Below are positions 1 to 7,246 of a stretch of 14,827 nt of DNA, one piece after another. The DNA lies in contig JAKMFM010000049.1 of assembly GCA_022425445.1 (NCBI GenBank), positions 1 to 14,827 of the forward strand, read 5' to 3'. The first letter of the stretch is position 1; every line of letters starts with the position of its first letter. Source of the stretch: Planktomarina sp. (GTDB lineage: Bacteria; Pseudomonadota; Alphaproteobacteria; Rhodobacterales; Rhodobacteraceae). The translations under genes and the position numbers were made by a program. Under the pieces are notes generated by a model, which was not told where the DNA came from, did not search any database, and was given only the letters and a program-made list of their open reading frames with translations.

Positions 1-1
1 G

Positions 2-109
2 GTCTTGATGATTGGATATTCTTCCGGTGACATGGCTGGGCAAATTGTTCTACTTCTGCTGCTGATTGCTTTTATGAGGATCAATCGCAAGCTCTCCAAA
101 TTCATTTAA
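2..109 (+). CDS. Possible C-terminal end of a small membrane protein (partial, 5' end outside window)
   Basis: A reading frame is open from the window edge for 35 codons and stops with TAA at 107-109. The translation ends with a hydrophobic run of about 15 residues (IVLLLLLIAF and flanks) followed by a basic tail (MRINRKLSKFI), which is how a single-pass or last transmembrane helix with a positively charged cytosolic end looks. The stop overlaps by 8 bases the stop of the putA remnant on the other strand, a plausible convergent arrangement. The piece is too short to name, and a chance open frame is possible. ATG codons at 8 and 32 could also make it a tiny stand-alone ORF. Confidence 0.3.
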   Translation, partial: VLMIGYSSGDMAGQIVLLLLLIAFMRINRKLSKFI

Positions 110-1080
110 CAGATTGCTTGGCGCACGATAGATCATCCGCGCATCCCGGTGGTGCCGGCCAAGCGTTTGGTGTTCTACCTGTGAGACAAATGCCGTGGTG
201 ATCCGATCGGCTGGCCAAGAGGGCGGTGTTCCCTCCTGCGGCGGTCGTGTTGATACAGATAGATTGCTCGCATTCCAGCCATTGTTTGAATTTCTCATCC
301 ATCAGCAAGGGAACGATAGCACCGTGGCGCGCGCTCAAAGCTTGGCGTAGAGCCTGCGCCTGCGGACCTGCATAGACCACCGCCTGCAGATCGGGGATCT
401 TTGTCACATCAGACATCGTAACCTCTGCGGCAATGGCGCAGCATCCCATGTCTCGGGCGCTTTGTGCACGGGTTTCTGCGCCGGGGCCCATGCACAGCAC
501 GCGTGACTTGGGCTGCAAGAGGTAGCGGTTCGATTCGCCTGTGGGGCCTGGAAATTCTTTCGGGGTGTGGCTCTGCTTTGGCGTTTGCGCGGCAAAGGCT
601 TGCGCGAGCTCGGACAAATTCATCCTGGGGGGGAGCGGGCCTTCGGCTGCTAAGAGCTTTTGCGCGGCGAAACGTAGTAAATAGCGCGGCCCGCCAGCCT
701 TTGGCCCGGTGCCGCTCAACCCGTGTCCCCCGAAGGGCTGAGAGCCAACGACAGCGCCAATTTGATTGCGGTTTATGTAAAGATTGCCGACATTGACGCG
801 ACTCACAACCTTTTGCACCCGATCATCAATACGGCTATGAAACCCGAACGTAAGGCCATAGCCGCTGGCGTTGATGTCATCAATTACGCGATCCAGATCG
901 CCCGCATCGTATCGGGCCAGATGCAGCACGGGTCCAAAGATCTCCTCATGCAAATCAGACATACCGCTCACCGACAGAAGTGTTGGGGCAATGAAATACC
1001 CTGTTTTTGGGGCTGAGGTTTGAAACAATATCTTGTGGCGCGCAATATGCGCAGCAATGCGCCCCTGTGCCGCCGCATCA
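102..1080 (-). pseudogene. putA: putA remnant: C-terminal part of bifunctional proline dehydrogenase / P5C dehydrogenase
   Basis: Intact PutA oxidises proline to pyrroline-5-carboxylate (FAD domain) and then to glutamate (NAD-dependent aldehyde dehydrogenase domain). Only the last ~325 codons remain. Seen on the minus strand: the end of the aldehyde dehydrogenase domain, with EEIFGPVLH, GYGLTFG, GNLYINRNQIGAVVGSQPFG and GHGLSGTGPKAGGP, then the C-terminal extension typical of long PutA, with NTTAAGGNTALL. Rhodobacterales PutA is normally above 1100 residues, so about 800 N-terminal residues are missing: the DNA-binding or dimerisation part, the whole proline dehydrogenase domain and the NAD-binding and catalytic-Cys parts of the dehydrogenase. 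Homology starts abruptly at TDAAAQGRIAAH. Upstream the frame merely reads the antisense of the truncated Lrp gene, so any start codon there is accidental. After the usual end (LLAS, about position 210) the frame runs on for ~35 unfamiliar codons to 102, suggesting a lost stop or a frameshift. It cannot encode a working enzyme. Confidence 0.85.
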
Positions 1081-1443
1081 GTCACGACGCTGGCAGGTGT
1101 TTTGGGCTTGGCGCGTGGTACCGTACAGTCACGGCTGACGCGCTTGATTGACAGCCGTGTCATCAAGCGCTTTACGATTGATTTGGGCGGGCTGGAAACC
1201 CATGAGCTGGTACGGGCCGTCATGATGATTGAAGTACGCGGCAACACGGCCAGTTCAGTGCAAAAGGCATTGCAGCGCCTGCCGGAGGTCACTTCGTTGC
1301 ACCGCACCTGCGGCGTTTGGGATTTGGTGATCGAATTGGAGACCACAAGTCTTTATGAATTCGACAGTATCCTTTCACGGATTCGCGAGTTGCCGGGCGT
1401 GTCAAATTCTGAAACCTGCCCTTTGCTGCGACGGATTAGTTAG
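1075..1443 (+). pseudogene. Lrp/AsnC-family transcriptional regulator, 5'-truncated
   Basis: From about codon ASVTTLAGVLGLARGTVQ the translation matches an Lrp/AsnC regulator: the second and third helices of the winged HTH (LARGTVQSRLTRLIDSRVI), the linker, then the RAM ligand-binding domain (LVRAVMMIEVRG, TCGVWDLVIELE, GVSNSETCPLL). Roughly the first 20 residues, normally LDDTDxxLL...NARA with HTH helix 1, are missing. In their place the frame reads antisense putA sequence, with an accidental ATG at 1033. The gene faces away from the putA remnant, and both are cut at the same point, so one deletion removed both 5' ends plus the divergent promoter region. The LARGTVQ subtype recalls regulators near arginine/ornithine catabolism genes rather than a typical PutR, so the lost segment may have been longer than a putA-putR intergenic region. 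Without the first helix and a native promoter it is probably dead, although a fusion starting at 1033 is conceivable. Confidence 0.75.
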
Positions 1444-1508
1444 GATGGTCTGGCGCGATGCGCCGCGGCGAGCCCGCTGAACGATCTGTGTTGTTTTTGT
1501 ACCCCGCG

Positions 1509-1536
1509 TTGAGAATTTGACAGGCGCATGTATTAG
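1509..1536 (+). promoter_or_regulatory. Candidate sigma70 promoter for the VIT1-family gene
   Basis: TTGAGA at 1509-1514 and TATTAG at 1531-1536 are separated by 16 bases, giving 5/6 and 4/6 matches to the -35 and -10 consensus. The predicted start would lie near 1543, about 20 bases before the ATG at 1565. A perfect TTGACA at 1517-1522 lies inside the spacer but has no usable -10 at 16-18 bases. Prediction by eye only. Confidence 0.35.
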
Positions 1537-1564
1537 TAGAGCCAAATTTCGGAAAGAATGCCTC

Positions 1565-2269
1565 ATGTCCCATCCCAGCGCCCATCCAGATGATCCGCAT
1601 TACGTCTCCCGAAACAGCTGGCTGCGCGCGGCTGTGCTGGGGGCGAATGATGGAATTGTGTCTGTATCCTCTTTGGTGGTGGGGGTGGCCGCGGCAGAGC
1701 CGGATGCGCGGGTGATCCTTGTGGCTGGTGTCGCTGGCCTCGTGGCGGGGGCAATGTCGATGGCAGCGGGCGAATACGTCTCGGTGTCGTCGCAGTCGGA
1801 TACGGAACGCGCGGATATCAAGCGCGAAGAGGTCGCGCTGCGGGATATGCCAGCAGCAGAGCTTGAAGAACTGGTCGATATTTACCGTTTGCGCGGATTG
1901 ACTGATGAAACTGCGCGCAAAGTGGCGCATGAGCTCTCTGAGCATGATGCTCTTGGGGCGCATATCCGCGATGAATTGGGGCTGTCTGAGATTCACAGCG
2001 CCAACCCGCTTGAAGCGGCCGTTGCTTCTGGCCTCACCTTTAGTGTGGCGGCTGCGATTCCGGTCTTGGCGGCGGTCGTGGCACCGTCGGATTGGATCGT
2101 TCCAATGGTATGGTTGGTGACTGTGGGCGCTTTGGCAGGACTTGGTGCGCTGGGCGCAAAGTTCGGCGGGGCGCCGCTGCGGCCTGCGATGGTTCGGGTG
2201 ATGGGCTGGGGTGTTCTGGCGATGGCGGTGACCACGGGCGTGGGGCATCTGTTTGGCGTACACATTTAG
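1565..2269 (+). CDS. VIT1/CCC1 family transporter (iron/manganese)
   Basis: A 234-residue membrane protein of the VIT1/CCC1 (DUF125) family, which exports or sequesters Fe2+/Mn2+ in eukaryotes; bacterial members are poorly characterised. Visible features are a helix with LGANDGIVSVSSLVVGVA (residues 25-42), a second helix with AGAMSMAAGEYVS (61-73, the Met- and Glu-bearing signature of the family), a charged cytosolic helical insert at about 77-145 rich in Glu and Asp (likely metal-binding domain), and three C-terminal hydrophobic helices at about 150-230. The start at 1565 is chosen over an in-frame ATG at 1517 because GGAAAG lies at 1551-1556 upstream of 1565, and because the family begins with a short hydrophilic N-terminus. 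It is monocistronic or loosely linked to the AEC gene 120 bp downstream. Family assignment is firm; the exported metal is inferred from the family. Confidence 0.9.
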   Translation: MSHPSAHPDDPHYVSRNSWLRAAVLGANDGIVSVSSLVVGVAAAEPDARVILVAGVAGLVAGAMSMAAGEYVSVSSQSDTERADIKREEVALRDMPAAELEELVDIYRLRGLTDETARKVAHELSEHDALGAHIRDELGLSEIHSANPLEAAVASGLTFSVAAAIPVLAAVVAPSDWIVPMVWLVTVGALAGLGALGAKFGGAPLRPAMVRVMGWGVLAMAVTTGVGHLFGVHI

Positions 2270-2378
2270 CGGCCACAGTGCCGGACACTCGTCCATCTTT
2301 TGTGGGAGGCGCATTTTGCCCTATTGCTGCGCTGCGGTTCCTCTTATAGGCCGGGCCTGAACGGGTCAGTGCAGCCTC

Positions 2379-2383
2379 GGGAG
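2379..2383 (+). promoter_or_regulatory. Shine-Dalgarno site that decides a TTG start for the AEC transporter
   Basis: GGGAG lies 6 bases before TTG at 2390. The in-frame ATG upstream at 2300 would add about 30 residues (including GSSYRPGLNGSVQPRERK) that do not resemble the N-terminus of AEC transporters, which begin almost directly with the first membrane helix. Confidence 0.55.
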
Positions 2384-2389
2384 CGCAAA

Positions 2390-3292
2390 TTGCTAACCAT
2401 TCTAACCCACAATATTTTGCCGGTATTCTCGGTCATGGTGCTTGGTTTTGCTATGGGACGCATGCAATTTGTCTCCAATGGCGAGGCGCGCACGCTCAAC
2501 CGTATTGCCTTTTTGATCTTGCAACCCGCTTTGATCTTCCCCTTGGTCAATGGTGTGGATCTCGGCAGTTTTTATTTTGATGCCATAGCGCTTTATGCTT
2601 TGGCCCAAATTGTTGTTTTTATAACCACTTTGCTGCTTTCGATTTATCTATTCAAATGCAGGTTTCTAGAGGCTTGGCTTCTGGCTATGGCAACCATTTT
2701 TGTCAATTCCTTGCTTTATATCTGGCCGATTTCAGCACTGATCTATGGCAGTGGTGGCAATATTCCCATCATGGCCGCGGTGGTTTGGGACGCCACTGTG
2801 ACCTTTGCATTCTTCATTATCACCACCGATTTACTGGCCAATCGAGGGCAATCGGCGGATCAAAGTTTGCTGCGACTGGTCAAAAATCCGGTTTTGATTG
2901 CGATTGCATTGGGTCTGGGCAGCAATGGTTTAGGGGTGATCGCTCCTGAGCCGCTGTTGGTGGCGTGTAAATTTGCCGGTGCTGGTGCGGCGCCTTTAAC
3001 GCTCTTTGCCCTTGGGGTGATCCTATCCGGCCACAGCCTCTGGCCGACCAAAAAAGTGGCTACTGTGGCTGGCATCAAGTTGCTGCTCATGCCGGTGATT
3101 GTCGTGTCTGTGCTCGCCTGGGGTGTGCGGCCGGAGCTTTGGGATGATCTGCTCCTGCTCAACGGTGCAGGACCGTCCGGGGCCATGGCTTTTGCACTGG
3201 CCATGCTTTACAAAGTGCGCACGGACACCATCGCACCGGTGATTATCTGGACCTCGGTTTTGTCGCTCTTCTCCCTGGCGTATCTTGCCTAA
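2390..3292 (+). CDS. AEC family transporter (auxin efflux carrier-type permease)
   Basis: Starting at TTG 2390 the product has 300 residues, the usual length of bacterial AEC (TC 2.A.69) transporters, and consists almost wholly of hydrophobic helices (about 10). The opening LTHNILPVFSVMVLGFAMGR is the typical first helix followed by a basic turn. NRIAFLILQPALIFPLV is the conserved break-helix region, and the C-terminal half has GAGAAPLTLFALGVILSG and LLNGAGPSGAMAFALA, the second conserved crossover. Bacterial members carry malonate, malate or other carboxylates; substrate here is unknown. It ends 20 bp from the convergent acyl-CoA synthetase gene. The 120 bp upstream gap shows no convincing promoter, so read-through from the VIT1-family gene is possible. 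Confidence 0.85.
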   Translation: MLTILTHNILPVFSVMVLGFAMGRMQFVSNGEARTLNRIAFLILQPALIFPLVNGVDLGSFYFDAIALYALAQIVVFITTLLLSIYLFKCRFLEAWLLAMATIFVNSLLYIWPISALIYGSGGNIPIMAAVVWDATVTFAFFIITTDLLANRGQSADQSLLRLVKNPVLIAIALGLGSNGLGVIAPEPLLVACKFAGAGAAPLTLFALGVILSGHSLWPTKKVATVAGIKLLLMPVIVVSVLAWGVRPELWDDLLLLNGAGPSGAMAFALAMLYKVRTDTIAPVIIWTSVLSLFSLAYLA

Positions 3293-3312
3293 GACGGCGG
3301 TGCGCATTTCAC

Positions 3313-4860
3313 TTAAAGGCTGTCACGCAGCAGACGGCGCAAGATCTTGCCCGAGGGTGATTTTGGAATTGCATCGACGAAGGTGACACCGTGCAGTTGC
3401 TTGTAATGGGACAGGTGCGAGACGATATAAGACTTGATCTCCTCCGGGCTGGGTACAGGGTCTTGGCAAACGACAAAAGCCACTGGTATTTCACCGGCCT
3501 CTTCATTGGGTTGTCCAATCACAGCTGCATCCTGAATCTGCGGGTGAGCAACCAAAGTGGCCTCTAGTTCCGCAGGGGCCACTTGAAATCCCTTATATTT
3601 GATCAGCTCTTTGAGACGATCTACGATGAACATATAGCCATCTGCATCTATGATCGCTACATCGCCAGTTTTCAGCCAGCCATCAGCGGTCAGAGTTTTT
3701 TGGGTGGCGGCTTCATTATTGAGATAGCCGATCATGACCTGTGGGCCTTTGATCCAAAGCTCGCCTTCCTCCCCCGGTGGCAAGTCGGCTCCAGTCTCAG
3801 GGCTAACAATGCGGCAGCGGGTGTTTGGTATCGCAAGCCCGGAGGCGCCGGACCTTGGGGTGCTCAGGGGGGTGATATGGGATACAGGGGCCAGTTCGGT
3901 CATGCCGTAGCCTTGCAGCATGGCGCAATTGAGGCGACTGGCCACAGCGTCAGACAGGGCGCTACCCATTGGGGCAGCGCCGGAGAAAACTTGCTCCAAC
4001 GCGCTGAGATCATAGGCATCAACCAAGGGATGCTTGGCCAATGCAAGGGCGACCGGCGGCACAATCCACATGCGCCGGGAGCGGTGGTCTTGGCAAATGC
4101 GCAGAAACAGCTCCAGGTCGAACCGTGGCATGGTGACCAAAACACCGCCGCAGGCCAGATGCATATTCATCATCACGGTCATACCATAGATGTGAAAGAA
4201 AGGCAGGAAGGCGGCGGCGGTCTCACCGGTACGAAACTCAGCGCCCTGTGCGGTTTGATCGATATTCATCGACAGGTTGCGATGCGACAGGCACACCCCC
4301 TTGGGCAAGCCGGTGGTTCCAGAGGAATAGGGCAACGCAACGCTGTGGCGGTCTAAATCTACCGGGCATTGCTGCTCTTGCGCCTCGCCGTATAGCTCGG
4401 ACAGGCTCTGGCAGCCGTCGGCGCCCCCAATGACGCACAGCCGCAGCTCTGGCAGCTCTTTCAGCGCCTCTTTGGCGACGGCGAGGGTTTCGGGGACGGT
4501 GATCAGCAGGCCTGCTCCGGAATCGTGCAGCTGATGGCGGATTTCATGGGCTGTATAGGTGGGATTTAATGTTGTGATCGTGCCGCCAGCCCAAGCGACA
4601 GCATGAAAAATAATACAATATTCCGGTGAATTTGGCGCCATAAGGGCAACAGGCTTTTGTGCCACATGGCCGGCCGCGCGCAAGCCACCTGCCAGACGTT
4701 TGACGTGATCAATCACATCACCGGCGGTAAATTTTCGTCCATCCATCCCATCAATTATAACCACATCTTCCGGTCTGGAAGTGAGACCTTCGAAGACGCG
4801 CTCTGTGACGCTCAGGGTGCTGAGGGGAAGGTCTGATGTTGCCGTTTCATAATGGGTCAT
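3313..4860 (-). CDS. Acyl-CoA synthetase of the 4-coumarate-CoA ligase type (ANL superfamily)
   Basis: 515 residues, normal for 4CL-like AMP-forming ligases that activate an aromatic or fatty carboxylic acid as an acyl-adenylate and transfer it to CoA. Motifs in order: ATP P-loop YSSGTTGLPKG (178-188), QGYGMTE (316-322), box II-like GEEGELWIKGPQVMIGYLNN (363-382), GWLKTGD (394-400, adenosine-binding Asp), hinge DRLKELIKYKGFQV (414-427), and SPSGKILRR (501-509) with the catalytic Lys505. All catalytic signatures are present, so the enzyme should be active. The start at 4860 is chosen because AAGGAG lies 7 bases upstream (4868-4873 on this strand) and the preceding in-frame codons look non-coding. 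It lies 99 bp downstream of the EamA permease gene on the same strand, possibly one transcript. No phenylpropanoid or beta-oxidation genes are adjacent, so the substrate cannot be inferred. Confidence 0.85.
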   Translation of the reverse strand: MTHYETATSDLPLSTLSVTERVFEGLTSRPEDVVIIDGMDGRKFTAGDVIDHVKRLAGGLRAAGHVAQKPVALMAPNSPEYCIIFHAVAWAGGTITTLNPTYTAHEIRHQLHDSGAGLLITVPETLAVAKEALKELPELRLCVIGGADGCQSLSELYGEAQEQQCPVDLDRHSVALPYSSGTTGLPKGVCLSHRNLSMNIDQTAQGAEFRTGETAAAFLPFFHIYGMTVMMNMHLACGGVLVTMPRFDLELFLRICQDHRSRRMWIVPPVALALAKHPLVDAYDLSALEQVFSGAAPMGSALSDAVASRLNCAMLQGYGMTELAPVSHITPLSTPRSGASGLAIPNTRCRIVSPETGADLPPGEEGELWIKGPQVMIGYLNNEAATQKTLTADGWLKTGDVAIIDADGYMFIVDRLKELIKYKGFQVAPAELEATLVAHPQIQDAAVIGQPNEEAGEIPVAFVVCQDPVPSPEEIKSYIVSHLSHYKQLHGVTFVDAIPKSPSGKILRRLLRDSL

Positions 4861-4959
4861 GGTAAATCTCCTTGCACAGAAGCTAGGACCCAATATCCGC
4901 GTTGTCGATCATTTAATTATTGTGATTTCGGGATCGCAGGCGCTTGTTCCGCAGATGTT

Positions 4960-5910
4960 TCAATCAGTGTTGCGGCCCTCAAGGGTCAAAAATACGGCCA
5001 AACAGGTCAGAACGATGCCGCCGCCAATCAACATCGTGGCGCTTGGCGCTTCATCAATGCCCCACCAAACCCATAAAGGGCCCGAAACTGTTTCCAGCAA
5101 CATGATGAGGCTGACGGTGGAGGAGGGGACGAATCGGGCCGCATAAGAGAGGGTGACAAATGACAGCGGGAGGATGAAAATTCCGGTCAAAGCAATGGCG
5201 GCCATCTGTGGGAGAGGCGGCCAGGCGACAGTGGTTGCAAGACAAGCCGCTAGCACAGCGGCGGCAATGGCGCCAACGGCAATGGCCAGAACAAAGGGCA
5301 CGTCTTTGTCTTTGCGGATCACTGTAAAATTCATCCCCAGGCTGAAGGCGACCCCCAGTCCCAGTCCCGCGCCGATGAGCGTGCGGGTGTCGAGTTGAAT
5401 TTGCCCGTTGTCACTGCCCAGCACAGAGATAAATAGGCCTAAAATGACTAAGGCTGAGGTGATAAGCGTGCGGCTTGAGAGGGCTTCGCCCAAAATCAAG
5501 CGTGACAAAATCGCGGCGAAGATTGGCACGGTGGCCACGCCTATCAAAACCACGGTGACGGGCGCGATGGCAATGGCGAGACTGAACAACGCCGCGTTAC
5601 CGATTTGACAGGCAACAATTATGGCAAAATTGCCGGTCCAGATATTGGACAGATCGCGCGGGCTGCGCATCCATAGCCAGATCATAAAATAAGCCAAGCC
5701 GCTGAGACCGCCGCGCCAAAGCAACATATTAAGCCCGTCGAGCTGCGACAGCCGCATGAACAAAGTATCGGGCGTTAATAGCAGCGCGCCAAAAATGGCC
5801 AGCGTGAGACCAATGGTCTTTTGGCTGCGCAGCGCCGTCACAGGGCGCGCTCTGGTTTGGGATGCATCACTATGATCTCGCCTGTTGGAAACAATCTGCT
5901 CATGGGCCAT
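4960..5910 (-). CDS. EamA/DMT superfamily permease
   Basis: 316 residues with ten predicted hydrophobic helices arranged as two tandem EamA repeats, the pattern of 10-TMS drug/metabolite exporters. The first repeat starts near KTIGLTLAIFGALLLTPDTLFMRL and contains LLWRGGLSGLAYFMIWLWM. It ends with VLIGVATVPIFAAILSRLIL and GEALSSRTLITSALVILGLF, the conserved end-of-repeat pattern; the second repeat ends with SLIMLLETVSGPLWVWWGID and IGGGIVLTCLAVFL. The start at 5910 (MAHEQIV) leaves a hydrophilic tail of about 30 residues; no good Shine-Dalgarno precedes it, and an upstream in-frame ATG at 6114 would run across the divergent hydrolase gene's leader, so the start is uncertain. The substrate is unknown; being divergent from the DoeA-like gene suggests, weakly, shared regulation. 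Confidence 0.85.
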   Translation of the reverse strand: MAHEQIVSNRRDHSDASQTRARPVTALRSQKTIGLTLAIFGALLLTPDTLFMRLSQLDGLNMLLWRGGLSGLAYFMIWLWMRSPRDLSNIWTGNFAIIVACQIGNAALFSLAIAIAPVTVVLIGVATVPIFAAILSRLILGEALSSRTLITSALVILGLFISVLGSDNGQIQLDTRTLIGAGLGLGVAFSLGMNFTVIRKDKDVPFVLAIAVGAIAAAVLAACLATTVAWPPLPQMAAIALTGIFILPLSFVTLSYAARFVPSSTVSLIMLLETVSGPLWVWWGIDEAPSATMLIGGGIVLTCLAVFLTLEGRNTD

Positions 5911-5964
5911 AGGCGCAGGTCGGCGATTAGAATTCAAGCGCCAGATTGACCTGTCTAGGCCATT

Positions 5965-5991
5965 TGCGTGACACTCCAAAAATATGTCGCA
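5965..5991. promoter_or_regulatory. Imperfect inverted repeat in the permease/hydrolase divergent region
   Basis: TGCGTGACA at 5965-5973 and TGTCGCA at 5985-5991 form an imperfect palindrome (one bulged base) spaced by 11 AT-rich bases, in the 148-bp gap between divergent starts at 5910 and 6059. A dimeric repressor of GntR or Lrp type would suit this geometry, and ectoine-catabolism genes are known to be controlled by such regulators (EnuR, DoeX/AsnC), but no operator consensus is claimed. Confidence 0.3.
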
Positions 5992-6058
5992 CTTAGGATA
6001 TACAGCGCAGCTGGCTCTGATAATTTTTTGCACAGCATGCCAAAAAGGAGTGCCTGAG

Positions 6059-7246
6059 ATGTCACAAGCCAAGCTCAATTTTTCACGCGCTGAATTTGAA
6101 CAGCGCCTGCTCAAAACCCGCCAAGAAATGCAGAGGCGGGGGATTGATCTGCTGATTGTTTCAGATCCGTCGAATATGAATTGGCTGACCGGATATGATG
6201 GTTGGTCATTTTATGTCCACCAATGTGTGATCTTACCTCCGGACGGGTCTCCAATCTGGTATGGGCGTGGGCAGGATGCCAAGGGCGCGCTGCGTACCTG
6301 TTTTATGGAGCCGTCTGATATCATCGGTTATCCGGACCACTATGTGCAGTCCTCCGAGCGTCATCCGATGGGTTATCTGTCGGCGCAATTGACCGATCGC
6401 GGTTTGGCCAAGGGTCGCATTGCTGTCGAAATGGACAATTATTGGTTTTCTGCGGCCGCCTATATGACATTGCATGCGACGCTGCCCAACGCCCAGCTCA
6501 CCGATGCGACGGGCTTGGTCAATTGGCAGCGCGCCGTTAAATCAGAGGCGGAACTTGGTTTGATGCGCCAGGCCGGGCAGATTGTTGGGCGGATGCATGA
6601 GCGGATTGTTGAAAAGGTTGAGCCCGGCATTCGTAAATGTGATTTGGTGGCCGATATTTACGACGCGGCTTTGCGCTATGATCCGGCCATTGGAGCTGGT
6701 GGGGATTACCCGGCGCTGGTGCCGCTTTTGCCCTCGGGCGCCGATGCCTCCGCGCCGCATTTGACCTGGGACGACGCGCCGATGAAGTCGGGCGAGGGAA
6801 CATTTTTTGAGATCGCAGGCGTTGTTAAGCGCTATCACTGCCCATTGTCTCGGACTGTGTTTCTGGGCAAACCAACCCAGACATTTTTGGATGCGGAGCA
6901 GGCCGTCTTGGAGGGTATGGAGGCTGGGCTGGAAAAGGCGCGCGCCGGCAATACTTGCGAGGATATTGCCATCGCATTTTTCGATATTCTCAAGAGATAT
7001 GGCATCACAAAGGACAACCGCACCGGCTACCCCATCGGCGTGAGCTACCCGCCAGATTGGGGCGAGCGCACCATGTCTTTGCGGCCCGGCGACAAGACCG
7101 TCTTGCAGGAGAATATGACGTTTCATTTTATGACGGGCCTATGGATGGACGATTGGGGGTTTGAGATCACCGAAAGCATTCGCATTGGAAATAATGGGCC
7201 TGAATGCCTGGCCCATTTTCCGCGTAAAATGGTTGTCAAAGCGTAA
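6059..7246 (+). CDS. doeA: M24-family hydrolase, probable ectoine hydrolase (DoeA/EutD)
   Basis: The 395-residue product has the creatinase-like N-terminal domain (about 1-160) and the pita-bread C-terminal domain (about 165-390). Stretches match ectoine hydrolase DoeA/EutD as I recall it: DPSNMNWLTGYDGWSFYVHQ (36-55), WYGRGQDA (67-74), YPDHYVQS (91-98), EMDNYWFSAAAY (124-135), VNWQRAVKSE (154-163), GGDYPALVPLLPSG (214-227), PHLTWDD (233-239), TGYPIGVSYPPDWGERTMSL (322-341). DoeA opens the ectoine ring to N-acetyl-diaminobutyrate. As in creatinase-type members, the metal-ligand Asp pair and the HGxGH motif of true aminopeptidases are absent (EIAGVVKRYHCPLSRTV and TGYPIGVSY occupy those sites). 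The start is fixed by AAGGAG at 6045-6050, 8 bases upstream. Family length is about 400, so it is complete. The usual partners (DoeB/EutE deacetylase, transporter, transaminase) are not in this window. Creatinase or another M24 amidohydrolase is the alternative. Confidence 0.75.
   Translation: MSQAKLNFSRAEFEQRLLKTRQEMQRRGIDLLIVSDPSNMNWLTGYDGWSFYVHQCVILPPDGSPIWYGRGQDAKGALRTCFMEPSDIIGYPDHYVQSSERHPMGYLSAQLTDRGLAKGRIAVEMDNYWFSAAAYMTLHATLPNAQLTDATGLVNWQRAVKSEAELGLMRQAGQIVGRMHERIVEKVEPGIRKCDLVADIYDAALRYDPAIGAGGDYPALVPLLPSGADASAPHLTWDDAPMKSGEGTFFEIAGVVKRYHCPLSRTVFLGKPTQTFLDAEQAVLEGMEAGLEKARAGNTCEDIAIAFFDILKRYGITKDNRTGYPIGVSYPPDWGERTMSLRPGDKTVLQENMTFHFMTGLWMDDWGFEITESIRIGNNGPECLAHFPRKMVVKA

Noticed and set aside
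464..1016. Plus-strand frames overlapping the putA remnant
   Set aside because: They are antisense to recognisable PutA sequence and show no protein features of their own.
1517..1522. Perfect TTGACA as a -35 element for the VIT1-family gene
   Set aside because: No acceptable -10 lies 16-18 bases downstream; TTGAGA at 1509 with TATTAG at 1531 fits better.
1436..2314. Long minus-strand open frame (292 codons) opposite the VIT1-family gene
   Set aside because: Its composition (rich in His, Arg, Pro, Gln) is typical of an antisense shadow of GC-rich coding DNA, it shows no family motif, and the plus-strand gene is clearly real.
3583..4356. Plus-strand open frame (257 codons) opposite the acyl-CoA synthetase
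   Set aside because: Shadow of the strongly supported ligase gene; no recognisable domain, no ribosome site at its start.
6542..7126. Minus-strand frame opposite the DoeA-like gene
   Set aside because: Shadow frame; the plus-strand protein carries long conserved stretches.
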